From Alistipes sp. (GTDB lineage Bacteria; Bacteroidota; Bacteroidia; Bacteroidales; Rikenellaceae), in contig JAHHQM010000002.1 in NCBI GenBank assembly GCA_020026395.1, positions 62,001 through 126,000 of the forward strand: DNA of 64,000 bases, written 5' to 3'. Each line of letters starts with the position of its first letter. The stretch's first letter is position 1. Of this stretch, positions 7,765-16,728 are shown in pieces. The position numbers and the translations under genes are program-made. Under the pieces are notes generated by a model. The model did not search any database. It saw only the letters and a list, made by a program, of their open reading frames with translations, and was not told the DNA's origin.

Positions 7765-9597
7765 TTATTTGTCCAATTTACGCAGCGGGTCGAACAGGCG
7801 CGAAGCCATCTCGAAACCTGCGTTCTTGTAGAACTCGACGAACGTCAGACGCATCGGGTGAACGAACGACGAGATTACCGACATGAAGAGGTTGATACCG
7901 TGACCGATGAACAGGATCGGGATCATGATCAACAGGCGGACGATGATACCCGAACCCTCGGGAACGAAACCATCGGCCAACGAGTTGAATACCGTTGCCA
8001 GGATACCGCCCGACAAACCGATTGCGAACAAACGGATGTAGGAAAGCATATCCGAGAGGATACCCGTCAGGTTATTGTAGGTCTCCCACAAGCCCGCACC
8101 GAAATTCACGAACGGGTTCTTACCGGGCGAGTTGAAGAACAACATGAGGATGGCACCCACTGCAAGCGTAGCCTTGAAGGCGATCGAATCGGTCGTATAG
8201 AACGGGATCACCCACGACTCATTGAGGATCGGCAGACCGCCGGCGATACTTCCGCCGAGCAGGATCAACCACCAACCCAACGTCGAGAGGGCATACTTGA
8301 ATCCAACGGTGCTCGACAGGAGCACGATCTTCAACAGCATACCGAAGAGTACCTGTACCATACCGATGGCCAGCGACACGGAGAAGAACTGACCCTGGAA
8401 ATCGTAGAACGGGATTCCGGGGAAGTAATCCTTCAGTGCAAGGCCGAAGAACGATCCGCAGAACAGACCGAATGCGGTAGTCATAGCACCGCACATCGTG
8501 GCGAACCACGCGGCCTGACGCATCATACCCTCCTGCTTGTTCTTGTGGAGCAGCCAACCGCCCATCATCATCAGAATGGCACCGTAACCGGCATCGTTCA
8601 GACAGATTCCGAAGAAGAGCATGTAGAACGGAGCGAAGAACGGCGTAAGGTCCATCGTGCCGTATTTCGGACGGGCGTACATATCGCCGACCAGTTCGAA
8701 AATATGGGCGAACCAGTTATTCTTCAAAAGTACGGGCGTTTCGTCCTCCTCCGAGGGGTCACCCTTGATCCATACCACATTGGGATAGGATTCGAGCAGT
8801 TGATCCACCTGCGACGAGGTCTCCTTTTCGGCCCAGCCTTCCATGACGAGCAGACGGCCGTCGGCAGCCTCGGTTGCCGTAGCCTCCACGCGCACGCCCT
8901 GCAATTTCTCCTTGAGCGAAATGGCATGGCGGTGCATCAGCTCCTCCGAAGCGGCTACGCGCGAGAAAACGGCATCCTGCCCGGCGAGTTGTTTGCGGGC
9001 TTCGGCGATCAGCTTCTCGCCCTCGCGGATATCCATCTGCGGAGCCTTCATCTCCTGGGCATCGATGGGCACCTCCTCACCCGGAGCAGCCACAACCACG
9101 AACCATACGGTGGCGGTGTTGCGGGCAACCTCCGAAAGGGTGTATTGCGCAGCCCACTCGCCTGCGAGTTTGTCGTAGGCCGAGCGCGATGCGAAGAAGA
9201 AACGCAGCACAATACCTTTGTCCTGCAAAGCCTTCACGCGATTCAGATCGAACGCACCCCACGGACGAAGTTCGTCGGCCGTCTTCTCCAGACGGGCGAT
9301 CTCCTGATTCAGGCGTGTGCTTTCGGCAGCGGCATCACGGTAGGCTTCGAATGCCTCCTCACCCGTTGAGTAGGGTGCGGCCTTCGCATCCAGGCGATTC
9401 TCCTCGCGAAGCGACGCGATCAGTTCGTCGGCTTTCGTGTGGGCTTCGATATCCAACAGCAGCTGTCGGTCATCCTCCGAAGGTTCCCAGCCCGTCGTCG
9501 TGATGTCCACCAAGCCGATTTCACGCAATTTCTCGATAAAATCCTCACTTTGTGTACGAAGCAGCACAAAGTCATATTTCGACATCTTTGCTATCAT
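7765..9597 (-). CDS. ntpI: V-type ATPase subunit I (a-like stator/ion channel)
   Basis: This 610-residue protein has the two-part form of subunit I. About 310 N-terminal soluble residues with coiled-coil stretches form the peripheral connection, and the C-terminal half has about seven or eight membrane helices starting near the TPFFAPFYMLFFG segment. The essential stator arginine is visible in LSYIRLFAIGLSGG. It forms the ion half-channels against the K ring. The start overlaps the stop of subunit D by 4 nt, so translation is probably coupled. Length is slightly below the common 620-660 residues but no core segment is missing. Confidence 0.93.
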   Translation of the reverse strand: MIAKMSKYDFVLLRTQSEDFIEKLREIGLVDITTTGWEPSEDDRQLLLDIEAHTKADELIASLREENRLDAKAAPYSTGEEAFEAYRDAAAESTRLNQEIARLEKTADELRPWGAFDLNRVKALQDKGIVLRFFFASRSAYDKLAGEWAAQYTLSEVARNTATVWFVVVAAPGEEVPIDAQEMKAPQMDIREGEKLIAEARKQLAGQDAVFSRVAASEELMHRHAISLKEKLQGVRVEATATEAADGRLLVMEGWAEKETSSQVDQLLESYPNVVWIKGDPSEEDETPVLLKNNWFAHIFELVGDMYARPKYGTMDLTPFFAPFYMLFFGICLNDAGYGAILMMMGGWLLHKNKQEGMMRQAAWFATMCGAMTTAFGLFCGSFFGLALKDYFPGIPFYDFQGQFFSVSLAIGMVQVLFGMLLKIVLLSSTVGFKYALSTLGWWLILLGGSIAGGLPILNESWVIPFYTTDSIAFKATLAVGAILMLFFNSPGKNPFVNFGAGLWETYNNLTGILSDMLSYIRLFAIGLSGGILATVFNSLADGFVPEGSGIIVRLLIMIPILFIGHGINLFMSVISSFVHPMRLTFVEFYKNAGFEMASRLFDPLRKLDK

Positions 9598-10202
9598 AAC
9601 ATTGCGCCCTCCCCGGCTTGCTGTTGTTTGGTCTTAACGATCTTCTGGGCGGATTTCGAAAGGTTCTCCTCATCCTCCATGAAGCGTTTGATTTTACGTA
9701 TGGCGTCCTCGTATCCGGGTATCTGAACCTTTTCATACAAGTTCACCTTCTGAGTGGTCTTTCGGCGGGCGTGGTCCAAGAGTTCCATCTTGCGCTCGTA
9801 GACGGCATGTTCGATCCCGAGGCGTGCCAAACGCTTCAACAGATCGACACCGTCGGCGAACCACACCGGCGAGGAAAAGAGATCATAGGGCTTTTCATCG
9901 AACTTCACATCCTCCAGAACCGGAGTGCGGACACCCGCAATCTTTTGAACCGAAAGTTCGACATCGGCAATGCGCACCAGATCACAATCAAACTCTCCCC
10001 ATAACGACACCATGTAGTCGTACTCGGCCTTCAAACGGCCGAGCCGTTCCACAAAGTCGTTTGCGGAGTCCTTCGCCTTCTTCACCTCGGAGCGCAACGC
10101 CGACTCCTTACTCTTGATGGTAGGGAGTGCCTTCTGGCGCATCTTAAGCTGTTTGCCGAGTTCGCCGAGCGAAGTCTTGTTGTATTGGAATTTGATTGCC
10201 AT
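9594..10202 (-). CDS. ntpD: V-type ATPase subunit D (central stalk)
   Basis: This 202-residue protein is the expected size for the central rotor shaft. It starts with the family pattern KFQYNKTSLGELGKQLKMR, followed by a long N-terminal helix and a second long C-terminal helix that would form the antiparallel coiled coil inside the A3B3 head. It couples ATP hydrolysis or synthesis to rotation of the K ring. It sits 6 nt after subunit B and overlaps subunit I by 4 nt. Confidence 0.92.
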   Translation of the reverse strand: MAIKFQYNKTSLGELGKQLKMRQKALPTIKSKESALRSEVKKAKDSANDFVERLGRLKAEYDYMVSLWGEFDCDLVRIADVELSVQKIAGVRTPVLEDVKFDEKPYDLFSSPVWFADGVDLLKRLARLGIEHAVYERKMELLDHARRKTTQKVNLYEKVQIPGYEDAIRKIKRFMEDEENLSKSAQKIVKTKQQQAGEGAML

Positions 10203-10208
10203 AAGTCC

Positions 10209-11531
10209 TTATGCTGCTTTCCAGTATTTCTTGATGAGTTCTGCCTTGATGGCAACCTCCTCCTTCGAGAAGTACTTGCCGAAGAGCGTCCATGCCGTAT
10301 CCAACATCTCGGTGATGCCGATATTGACATTGATCGCAAGCAGTTTCTCCGAATAATCGTGGGCAAACTTCAGGCAGCGCTCGTCGTAATCCGACAAATC
10401 GAAACCGTTCTCCAACTTGGTCTTGGCGTTGGCGGCATCGGCGTACAGACGTACGCAGGCGTTCATCACCTGCGGGTGATCCTCACGCGTCTTCTTACCG
10501 ATTACGAGCTGTTTCAGACGCGACAGCGAACGGAACGGGTCGACGATGACCTTACCCGTATCGGAGTCGTTACGCAGGAACAACTGACCCTCGGTGATGT
10601 AACCCGTATTATCGGGAATGGCGTGCGTAATATCACCACCCGACAGCGTCGTCACGGCGATGATGGTGATCGAACCGCCGTTAGGCAACTGCACGGCCTT
10701 CTCGTAGATCTTCGCCAAGTCCGAATAGAGCGAACCGGGCATCGAGTCCTTCGAGGGGATCTGGTCCATACGGTTCGACACGATGGCCAGGGCATCGGCA
10801 TACAGCGTCATATCGGTCAGCAGCACCAGCACCTTCTCGCCCTTATCCACGGCGAAGTACTCGGCAGCGGTCAGTGCCATATCGGGAACCAGCAGTCGCT
10901 CCACGGGAGGATTCTCGGTCGTGTTCACGAACGATACGATACGGTCCAGGGCACCGGCATTCTCGAATACCGATTTAAAGTAGAGGAAGTCATCGTTCGT
11001 CAGACCCATACCGCCCAGGATGATCTTGTCGGCCTTGGCACGCAGTGCCACGTTGGCCATCACGGCGTTATAGGGCTGGTCGGGGTCGGCGAAGAACGGA
11101 ATCTTCTGACCCGTCACGATGGTGTTGTTCAAGTCGATACCTGCAATACCCGTAGCGATCAGCTCCGAAGGTTGCAGACGGCGGAACGGGTTCACCGTAG
11201 GACCGCCGATCTCGCGTGCCTCACCCTCGATCATCTCACCGCCCTCGAGCGGCTCGCCGTATGCGTTGAAGAAACGGCCTGCGAGGTTGTCCGAAACACG
11301 CAATTTGGGAGGCTCGCCGTGGAAAATCACTTCCGAGTCGGTGGCAATACCCTCCGTACCGGCGAATACCTGAAGGGTGACGTTCTCACCCATGATCTTT
11401 ACCACCTGTGCCAGCTTGCCCCCGACCGTGGCCAGTTCGTCGTTGCCGACACCCTGGGCACGCAACGTGACGGTTGCCTTGGTGATGTTATCAATCTTCG
11501 TATATATCTTTTGAAATGCTCGTGTTGTCAT
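10209..11531 (-). CDS. ntpB: V-type ATPase subunit B (non-catalytic head subunit)
   Basis: This 440-residue protein has the beta-barrel, nucleotide-fold and helical domains of subunit B, including LIATGIAGIDLNNTIVTGQK and MPGSLYSDLAKIYE. Unlike subunit A there is no intact Walker A loop (the position reads GQKIPFFADPD), which is normal for the non-catalytic partner. Three copies alternate with subunit A in the cytoplasmic head. The gene lies 9 nt downstream of subunit A and 6 nt before subunit D. Confidence 0.94.
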   Translation of the reverse strand: MTTRAFQKIYTKIDNITKATVTLRAQGVGNDELATVGGKLAQVVKIMGENVTLQVFAGTEGIATDSEVIFHGEPPKLRVSDNLAGRFFNAYGEPLEGGEMIEGEAREIGGPTVNPFRRLQPSELIATGIAGIDLNNTIVTGQKIPFFADPDQPYNAVMANVALRAKADKIILGGMGLTNDDFLYFKSVFENAGALDRIVSFVNTTENPPVERLLVPDMALTAAEYFAVDKGEKVLVLLTDMTLYADALAIVSNRMDQIPSKDSMPGSLYSDLAKIYEKAVQLPNGGSITIIAVTTLSGGDITHAIPDNTGYITEGQLFLRNDSDTGKVIVDPFRSLSRLKQLVIGKKTREDHPQVMNACVRLYADAANAKTKLENGFDLSDYDERCLKFAHDYSEKLLAINVNIGITEMLDTAWTLFGKYFSKEEVAIKAELIKKYWKAA

Positions 11532-11540
11532 TTTTTTCTT

Positions 11541-13295
11541 CTATTTCAATTTTTCACTCACATACTCATCAATCTGCTTGCGGTAGTTCTCAAACTCCTC
11601 GGACTGATAAACCGTGTAGTTCATCTGACGGAACAAGTTGATCAGACCCTTGAAGAATTGCGAGCACTGCTCGAAGTCGGCGAACTCGAAGTCCATGTTA
11701 CAGATCTCCAGCACACGCTTGTACATCATCTTCTGACGCTCCATCGGGCAGTTGGCATCGATCTCGTCGAAGGCGTCCTGCTGAAGAATAACGAAGTCCA
11801 GAAGTTCCGATTTCCAGAAGCGTTCGTGGTACTCGACGGGGACACCGTCATCACCCAGAATGTTGATCTGGTCGTTGGCCTCCTTACCGCGCTGTACGAT
11901 GGTCTTGCCCTGAAGCACGAGATCCACCCAGTTCTTCTCGACGTGCTCGTCGAGGTATTCGCGGATTTCGGGGTACTCCAAATATTTCGAATACGACTCC
12001 AGCGGATCGATTGCGGGGTAACGCTTCGAGTCGGCACGACCCTGCGAAAGTGCATAGAAGCAACGTGCGGCCTTCTTCGTCGATTCGGTCACAGGCTCCT
12101 TGAGGTTACCACCCGCAGGCGATACCGTACCGAGGAACGTGACGGAACCCGACTGTCCGTTATACAATTTTACCAGACCTGCACGTGCGTAGAAGTTCGA
12201 GATGATTGCCGAAAGGTCCATCGGGAATGCATCCTGACCGGGAAGCTCCTCCAGACGGTTCGACATCTCTCGCAGTGCCTGTGCCCAACGCGACGTCGAG
12301 TCGGCCATAACCAGCACCTTCAGACCCATCGAGCGATAGTACTCGCCGATGGTCATACCCGTATAAACCGAAGCCTCACGAGCGGCAACAGGCATGTTCG
12401 ACGTGTTGCAGATGATGATCGTACGCTCCATCAGTTTGTGTCCCGTACGCGGGTCTACCAACTCGGGGAACTCCTTGAAGATCTCCACCACCTCGTTGGC
12501 ACGCTCACCGCACGCCACGATGATGATCACATCGGCCTCGGCCTGTTTCGAAATGGCGTGCTGAAGCACCGTCTTACCGGCACCGAACGGGCCCGGGATA
12601 AATCCCGTACCACCCTCGGCCATCGGGTTGAAGGTATCGATGGGGCGCACACCCGTCTCCAGCACACGTGCCGGACGCGGTTTCTCGGTATAGCAGCGGA
12701 TAGCCTGCTTTACCGGCCACTTCTGAACCATCGTGATGTCGTGATCCTTACCCTCGGCATCCGTAATGACGGCGATGGTGTCGGTCACCTTATATTTACC
12801 GGCCTTGGCAACGCTCTTTACGACGTAGTTGTCGGTCATGACGAACGGAACCATGATCTTGTGCATAACCCACTGTTCCTTGACCTCACCCAGCCACGAA
12901 GCTGCGCTTACCTTGTCTCCGGCCTTGGCCAGCGGCGTAAAGTCCCATTCCTTGTTGAAATCGAGCGGATCGGTGATCGAACCGCGGGCGATGAACAAAC
13001 CGTCCATCTTCTCCAGATCGTTTTGCAGACCGTCGTAGTTGCGCGACAGCAGACCCGGGGCCAGCGTGGCCTCCAGCATGTGACCCTCAAACTCGACCTT
13101 GTCGCCGATCTTCAGACCACGGGTACTGTCAAAAACCTGGACATAGGCATTCTCACCTATGACCTTGATGACCTCGGCCATCATTTTGGTATCTCCCGCA
13201 TATACGTAACAGATCTCGTTCTGACCCACGGCACCGTCGGTCTTTACGATGACGATGTTGGAAATGATACCATTTACTCGTCCTGTAGTTTTCAT
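11541..13295 (-). CDS. ntpA: V-type ATPase subunit A (catalytic head subunit)
   Basis: This 584-residue protein is a full-length catalytic subunit. The Walker A loop GPFGAGKT lies at residues 235-242, the catalytic region ACGERANEV follows about 30 residues later, and the non-homologous insertion characteristic of V/A-type A subunits precedes the nucleotide fold. It hydrolyses or synthesises ATP in the A3B3 head. It follows the DUF2764 gene by 37 nt and is followed by subunit B. No feature suggests loss of function. Confidence 0.95.
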   Translation of the reverse strand: MKTTGRVNGIISNIVIVKTDGAVGQNEICYVYAGDTKMMAEVIKVIGENAYVQVFDSTRGLKIGDKVEFEGHMLEATLAPGLLSRNYDGLQNDLEKMDGLFIARGSITDPLDFNKEWDFTPLAKAGDKVSAASWLGEVKEQWVMHKIMVPFVMTDNYVVKSVAKAGKYKVTDTIAVITDAEGKDHDITMVQKWPVKQAIRCYTEKPRPARVLETGVRPIDTFNPMAEGGTGFIPGPFGAGKTVLQHAISKQAEADVIIIVACGERANEVVEIFKEFPELVDPRTGHKLMERTIIICNTSNMPVAAREASVYTGMTIGEYYRSMGLKVLVMADSTSRWAQALREMSNRLEELPGQDAFPMDLSAIISNFYARAGLVKLYNGQSGSVTFLGTVSPAGGNLKEPVTESTKKAARCFYALSQGRADSKRYPAIDPLESYSKYLEYPEIREYLDEHVEKNWVDLVLQGKTIVQRGKEANDQINILGDDGVPVEYHERFWKSELLDFVILQQDAFDEIDANCPMERQKMMYKRVLEICNMDFEFADFEQCSQFFKGLINLFRQMNYTVYQSEEFENYRKQIDEYVSEKLK

Positions 13296-13332
13296 TTAAG
13301 TCTATTTAGTTTTTTTTCGTTTTTCCTAAAGT

Positions 13333-14181
13333 TTACTCCTCGGCTTCCATATTGCGGTCGATGGCCTTGCGTCCGTCGAGTTCGTCCAGAAGGCGGTCGA
13401 ACATCTCGCGGCCGCGACGCGCATCGAGTTGCGTCCAGCGTGCCACGATGTGGATGCGCACCAGATACGAAAGTATGGCGTCGATGTTGAAATAGTCGAA
13501 TGTCGAGAGTTCCGAAGCCTCGTTCCAACGGATCATGTCGATCTTATGCTCCTTCTCGACCAGATTCTCCTCGTCATTGACCGCTGCAATCACAGCGTCG
13601 ATATAGGGAAGTTCGCCCCTCAGACCGAAGTCCGCGGCCGAACTGCGTTTGAGTTGCTCGACAACGTCGCCCGCGCCCACCGTGATCTCCTCGATCGGGC
13701 GGTTGATCGTGCGTGCCGTGACGGCCGCCGACACATTGCGCAGGGTACGGTCGAATTCCGACCATGCTTTCAGGAAACGGCCGCCCTGTTGACGGCACAG
13801 GCCGTAGTAGGCCGCAAAGAGTTCCGCCTCAAACCGATGGTTTACGTCGATATGCTCGGCCTCCTCGCTTTCGGGATCCTGGAAAGCCCTGATTACGCGG
13901 GCAATGGGTTCGGCCAGATGTTTCGGATTCTTCAGCTCCTCCGACAACTGCTCCCGGCTGAAATTACCCAACGGATTGCACACCGTACGACCGGCACGCA
14001 ACGCCGCGATATTTTCGCAGTCGTAATAGCCCTTCAGCAAGCGCACCTGACGGGCATCGGCATCCGATACCTCACCGAGGATCTCCTCCGTGATGGCATC
14101 GACATCGAAGCCCTTGGTGTCACCGTCGAGTGCATACTCGCGGAATCCGGCTACCAGACAGTAATAATTGTTTTCGAACAT
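13333..14181 (-). CDS. DUF2764 family protein of the V-ATPase operon (probable C-like subunit)
   Basis: This 282-residue soluble protein starts MFENNYYCLVAGFREYALDG, the conserved opening of DUF2764 proteins, which in Bacteroidetes and related phyla sit between V-ATPase subunits E and A. It is mostly helical, without a signal peptide or membrane segment. No recognisable subunit C (NtpC) is encoded in the operon, and this gene occupies its place, so it may be a highly diverged C/d-type connector between stalk and membrane ring. That role is inference from position and size. It is 19 nt downstream of subunit E. Confidence 0.85.
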   Translation of the reverse strand: MFENNYYCLVAGFREYALDGDTKGFDVDAITEEILGEVSDADARQVRLLKGYYDCENIAALRAGRTVCNPLGNFSREQLSEELKNPKHLAEPIARVIRAFQDPESEEAEHIDVNHRFEAELFAAYYGLCRQQGGRFLKAWSEFDRTLRNVSAAVTARTINRPIEEITVGAGDVVEQLKRSSAADFGLRGELPYIDAVIAAVNDEENLVEKEHKIDMIRWNEASELSTFDYFNIDAILSYLVRIHIVARWTQLDARRGREMFDRLLDELDGRKAIDRNMEAEE

Positions 14182-14200
14182 GGCGTACCCGACTTAGGGA

Positions 14201-14815
14201 TTAGTCCTTGAACAACATTTTGGCCACGCGCTCACGCAGATACTCGCACATGAGCGCCTCCAGATCGGCATCCGAGAACGAGATGTAGTAACCGCCGTTC
14301 TTGGGAGCAACCTTGAAGCCCGATTTAACCTCCTTCGAGAAACCGACCTCGATACCTGCTGCAAGCAGATCCTGGGCACATTTCTGGAATTCGGCGTTGA
14401 GTTTATCCTGTTCCTTTTCGGGCAACAGCGCCTTCAACTCGACCTTACCGGCATCGGCGCCGTTCCAATTCTTGGCAACGCTGACGAGCATCTCCTTGAT
14501 GAACTGGGGATCCATACCTGCTTCCTTGACGCCCTTATCCGTCGAGCGGGCAACGATCAGTTGCTCGATCTCCGACTTGATTTTGGCTACGGCCTGTTTA
14601 CCGGCCAGCGCGATCTCGGTCATGGTGTTTTTAGCCACATCCTCGGCCTTGACTTCGGCCTTGCGCAGAATCTCGTCTGCTTCGGCCTGTGCATCGGCCA
14701 CGATCCTGCGAGCCTCCTCTTTGGCATTAGCCACAAGCGTTTCGGCTTCGGCACGACCCTTTTCCAATCCCTCGTCGTAGAGTTTTTGGGTCAATTGTTG
14801 AAGTTTATTTTCCAT
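14201..14815 (-). CDS. ntpE: V-type ATPase subunit E (peripheral stalk)
   Basis: This 204-residue protein has a long charged N-terminal helix rich in Ala, Glu, Lys and Arg (from about residue 5 to 85, including EKGRAEAETLVANAKEEA) and a compact C-terminal domain. That is the architecture of the peripheral stalk E subunit. It would anchor the A3B3 head against rotation. No separate G/H stalk partner is encoded in the cluster. It is the first gene of the operon, with a -7 box upstream. Confidence 0.88.
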   Translation of the reverse strand: MENKLQQLTQKLYDEGLEKGRAEAETLVANAKEEARRIVADAQAEADEILRKAEVKAEDVAKNTMTEIALAGKQAVAKIKSEIEQLIVARSTDKGVKEAGMDPQFIKEMLVSVAKNWNGADAGKVELKALLPEKEQDKLNAEFQKCAQDLLAAGIEVGFSKEVKSGFKVAPKNGGYYISFSDADLEALMCEYLRERVAKMLFKD

Positions 14816-14854
14816 AGTTATATAAGTTTTGATTACGATTCATTCTTGCATACA

Positions 14855-14862
14855 CAAATATA
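14855..14862 (-). promoter_or_regulatory. Putative -7 box for the V-type ATPase operon
   Basis: On the minus strand the sequence reads TATATTTG, matching TAnnTTTG, and lies 40 nt upstream of the subunit E start codon. I do not see a convincing TTTG at the usual distance, so only the -7 element is claimed. Confidence 0.5.
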
Positions 14863-15118
14863 TAAAAGTTTCTCGAAAAATAGCATAATACAATGACTTT
14901 TTCTTCGTTTTTGATGAATAAGTCGGTATTCCGTTCTTCGGAGAGGGGTATCTTTTAAATTCCTTTAAAAACCAAGTATCCTCGCGGCGTTTCTTCTTCC
15001 CCGCTCCGTCCCCGAAGTAAGATAAAACGCCCCGTCGCGGGGTTTTATTCTACGAATGATATACAAAGAGCGTTCCTTTTCGGAACGCTCTTCGCTTATT
15101 TGTCCACTTCGGGATTTT
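14863..15118. other. Intergenic region with two hairpins between V-ATPase and DUF4301
   Basis: No gene is visible. Two inverted repeats are present: CCCCG/CGGGG at 15030-15043, flanked by A and T runs on both sides (15023-15050), and a 10-bp stem GAGCGTTCC(G)/(C)GGAACGCTC at 15066-15093. Both lie downstream of the minus-strand DUF4301 gene and probably end its transcript. The T run after the second hairpin is weak. The rest is A/T-rich upstream sequence of the ATPase operon. Confidence 0.55.
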
Positions 15119-16552
15119 CTACTGATGCTGTTCGCGGAGCAGATCCTGCACCACTTTCACGGGCGAGAAGGTCGTGATGGGCACATCTACAAAGATCGTG
15201 GTCCAACAAGCCATCGCACCGTTCCACAGTCCGGGCAGCTCCTGTGCACGCAGGTCGCGGCCACCGCTCGACTTCCGGGAAATAAAGCCCGTGCGGGGAT
15301 CGACGTATTTCTTCAGGTCGAATTTGCGTCCCTTGTAATCACGCACGCCGCACACCAGATCGACGGGGTTGAAGTGCGTGGCGGATTTCATCAGCGGGAG
15401 ATCCTTTTCCGCAATCTGGCTCGACTCGGCAATCTGGAGCGATTCCGTGCCGTCGTCGTTTCCGACCCAGAAGGGGCCTCCGCCCGGTTCGCCCTCGTTG
15501 CGCACCATACCGCAGACGCGGATCGGGCGGTCGAGGATCGAACGCAACAGGGCTTCGTCCCATTTTTCGGGAAGTTTCACGCAGAGCGACTCCCCGATAA
15601 AGCGGGCAACGGCCTGAAGGTCGGCCTTTCCCTCGTCCATTTGTTTAATATAGGTAAAGGTCTGCTGCTGCAAATCGAGCAGTACACCGCCCAGGAGTTT
15701 CTTATAAAGTATGGTATCGGCACGGCGCGAATCGGTCGTCACGTTGTCGATGTTTTTGATGAACACCACATCGGCATCGATCTCCGAGAGGTTGGCGATC
15801 AGTGCGCCGTGACCTGCGGGACGGAACAGCAAAGATCCGTTCTCCTGACGGAAGGGCGTATTGTCGGGATTGACGGCGATGGTGTCGGTGGCGGGTTTCT
15901 GCACCGAGAACGACAACTCGTAGCGCACGCCGAATTTTTGTTCGTAGTGGGGCACCTTCTCCGCGAGCAGGCGTTTGAAGTCGTCCATATGCTCCTGCGA
16001 CACGGTGAAATGGATGCGCACAACGCCCTCGGACGATGCGTAAGCCGCACCCTCGACCAGATGCTCCTCAACGGCCTTGCGGGCTCCGTCCTCATAGGCG
16101 TGGAAGGTCACGAGGCCTTTGGGTTTCGAGCCGTAGGCCAAGCCGCGGCTGACGATATACTCGACGATCGTGCGGTCGTCGGCATCTTTCGGAAGGAGTT
16201 TCTCGAGTTCGGGATAGAAGGCGAATTTGCGGATATTTTCGAGCAGGCGGTCAATACCTTTTCCGCGCACGCCCTCATTGACGAAGGCGAACAACTCCTT
16301 GAACATACGTGTGGCAGCGCCCGATGCGGGTACGAATTTCACGATTTTCAACCGATCGGCACTCTTTTCGTAGAGCGATGTCAGGCGGTCGCGCTCCTCC
16401 GCATCAAGGATACGGATGCCGTCGCGGGGCGATGCCGCCCGCACCACCGGAAGCACGGGGAATCCCCGTCGGAAGTTTTCAAGTTGGGTTTCGACCTCGG
16501 GCAACGTCAGCCCGTGCTGCTTGATCTGTTGCAGATCCTTTTCGGAAAACAT
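15119..16552 (-). CDS. DUF4301 family protein, function unknown
   Basis: This 477-residue protein opens with the DUF4301 signature (FSEKDLQQIKQHGLTLPEVE) and continues through the conserved segment VPASGAATRMFKELF near residues 77-91. Its segments GRSSL-like and PAGHGALIANL with many acidic and glycine turns resemble a nucleotide-sugar or nucleotidyltransferase-like fold, but I see no complete diagnostic motif. There is no signal peptide, so it is probably cytoplasmic. The family is widespread in Bacteroidetes and uncharacterised. It stands alone between the V-ATPase operon and the divergent murB operon, so context gives no function. Confidence 0.8.
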   Translation of the reverse strand: MFSEKDLQQIKQHGLTLPEVETQLENFRRGFPVLPVVRAASPRDGIRILDAEERDRLTSLYEKSADRLKIVKFVPASGAATRMFKELFAFVNEGVRGKGIDRLLENIRKFAFYPELEKLLPKDADDRTIVEYIVSRGLAYGSKPKGLVTFHAYEDGARKAVEEHLVEGAAYASSEGVVRIHFTVSQEHMDDFKRLLAEKVPHYEQKFGVRYELSFSVQKPATDTIAVNPDNTPFRQENGSLLFRPAGHGALIANLSEIDADVVFIKNIDNVTTDSRRADTILYKKLLGGVLLDLQQQTFTYIKQMDEGKADLQAVARFIGESLCVKLPEKWDEALLRSILDRPIRVCGMVRNEGEPGGGPFWVGNDDGTESLQIAESSQIAEKDLPLMKSATHFNPVDLVCGVRDYKGRKFDLKKYVDPRTGFISRKSSGGRDLRAQELPGLWNGAMACWTTIFVDVPITTFSPVKVVQDLLREQHQ

Positions 16553-16713
16553 GGCTTTTATTTTTTAAGGTTCAGATTTTAGCACCTTTGGCGGGGGTTG
16601 GTTGCCGCAAAAGGGGGTTTGTCGGGTGCGGATCAAAGGATTCGACCCGAGGGACGGTGTGCCTCGAAGGGCAGATAATTCCGCCAACCGATTCAAAGTT
16701 AATAAATTTATTC

Positions 16714-16721
16714 TAACTTTG
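16714..16721 (+). promoter_or_regulatory. -7 box placing the murB transcript start almost at the ATG
   Basis: TAACTTTG matches TAnnTTTG exactly and ends only 7 nt before the murB start codon at 16729. With the known geometry of Bacteroidetes promoters, transcription would begin about 4 nt before the ATG. No ribosome-binding sequence can fit, so the mRNA is predicted to be leaderless or nearly so. Confidence 0.6.
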
Positions 16722-16728
16722 CATTATC

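Noticed and set aside
10185..13490. A 1,101-codon open frame on the plus strand
   Set aside because: It runs antisense to the V-ATPase D, B and A genes and gives an Arg/His/Leu-rich translation with no signal or domain. It results from the codon bias of the real genes on the minus strand.
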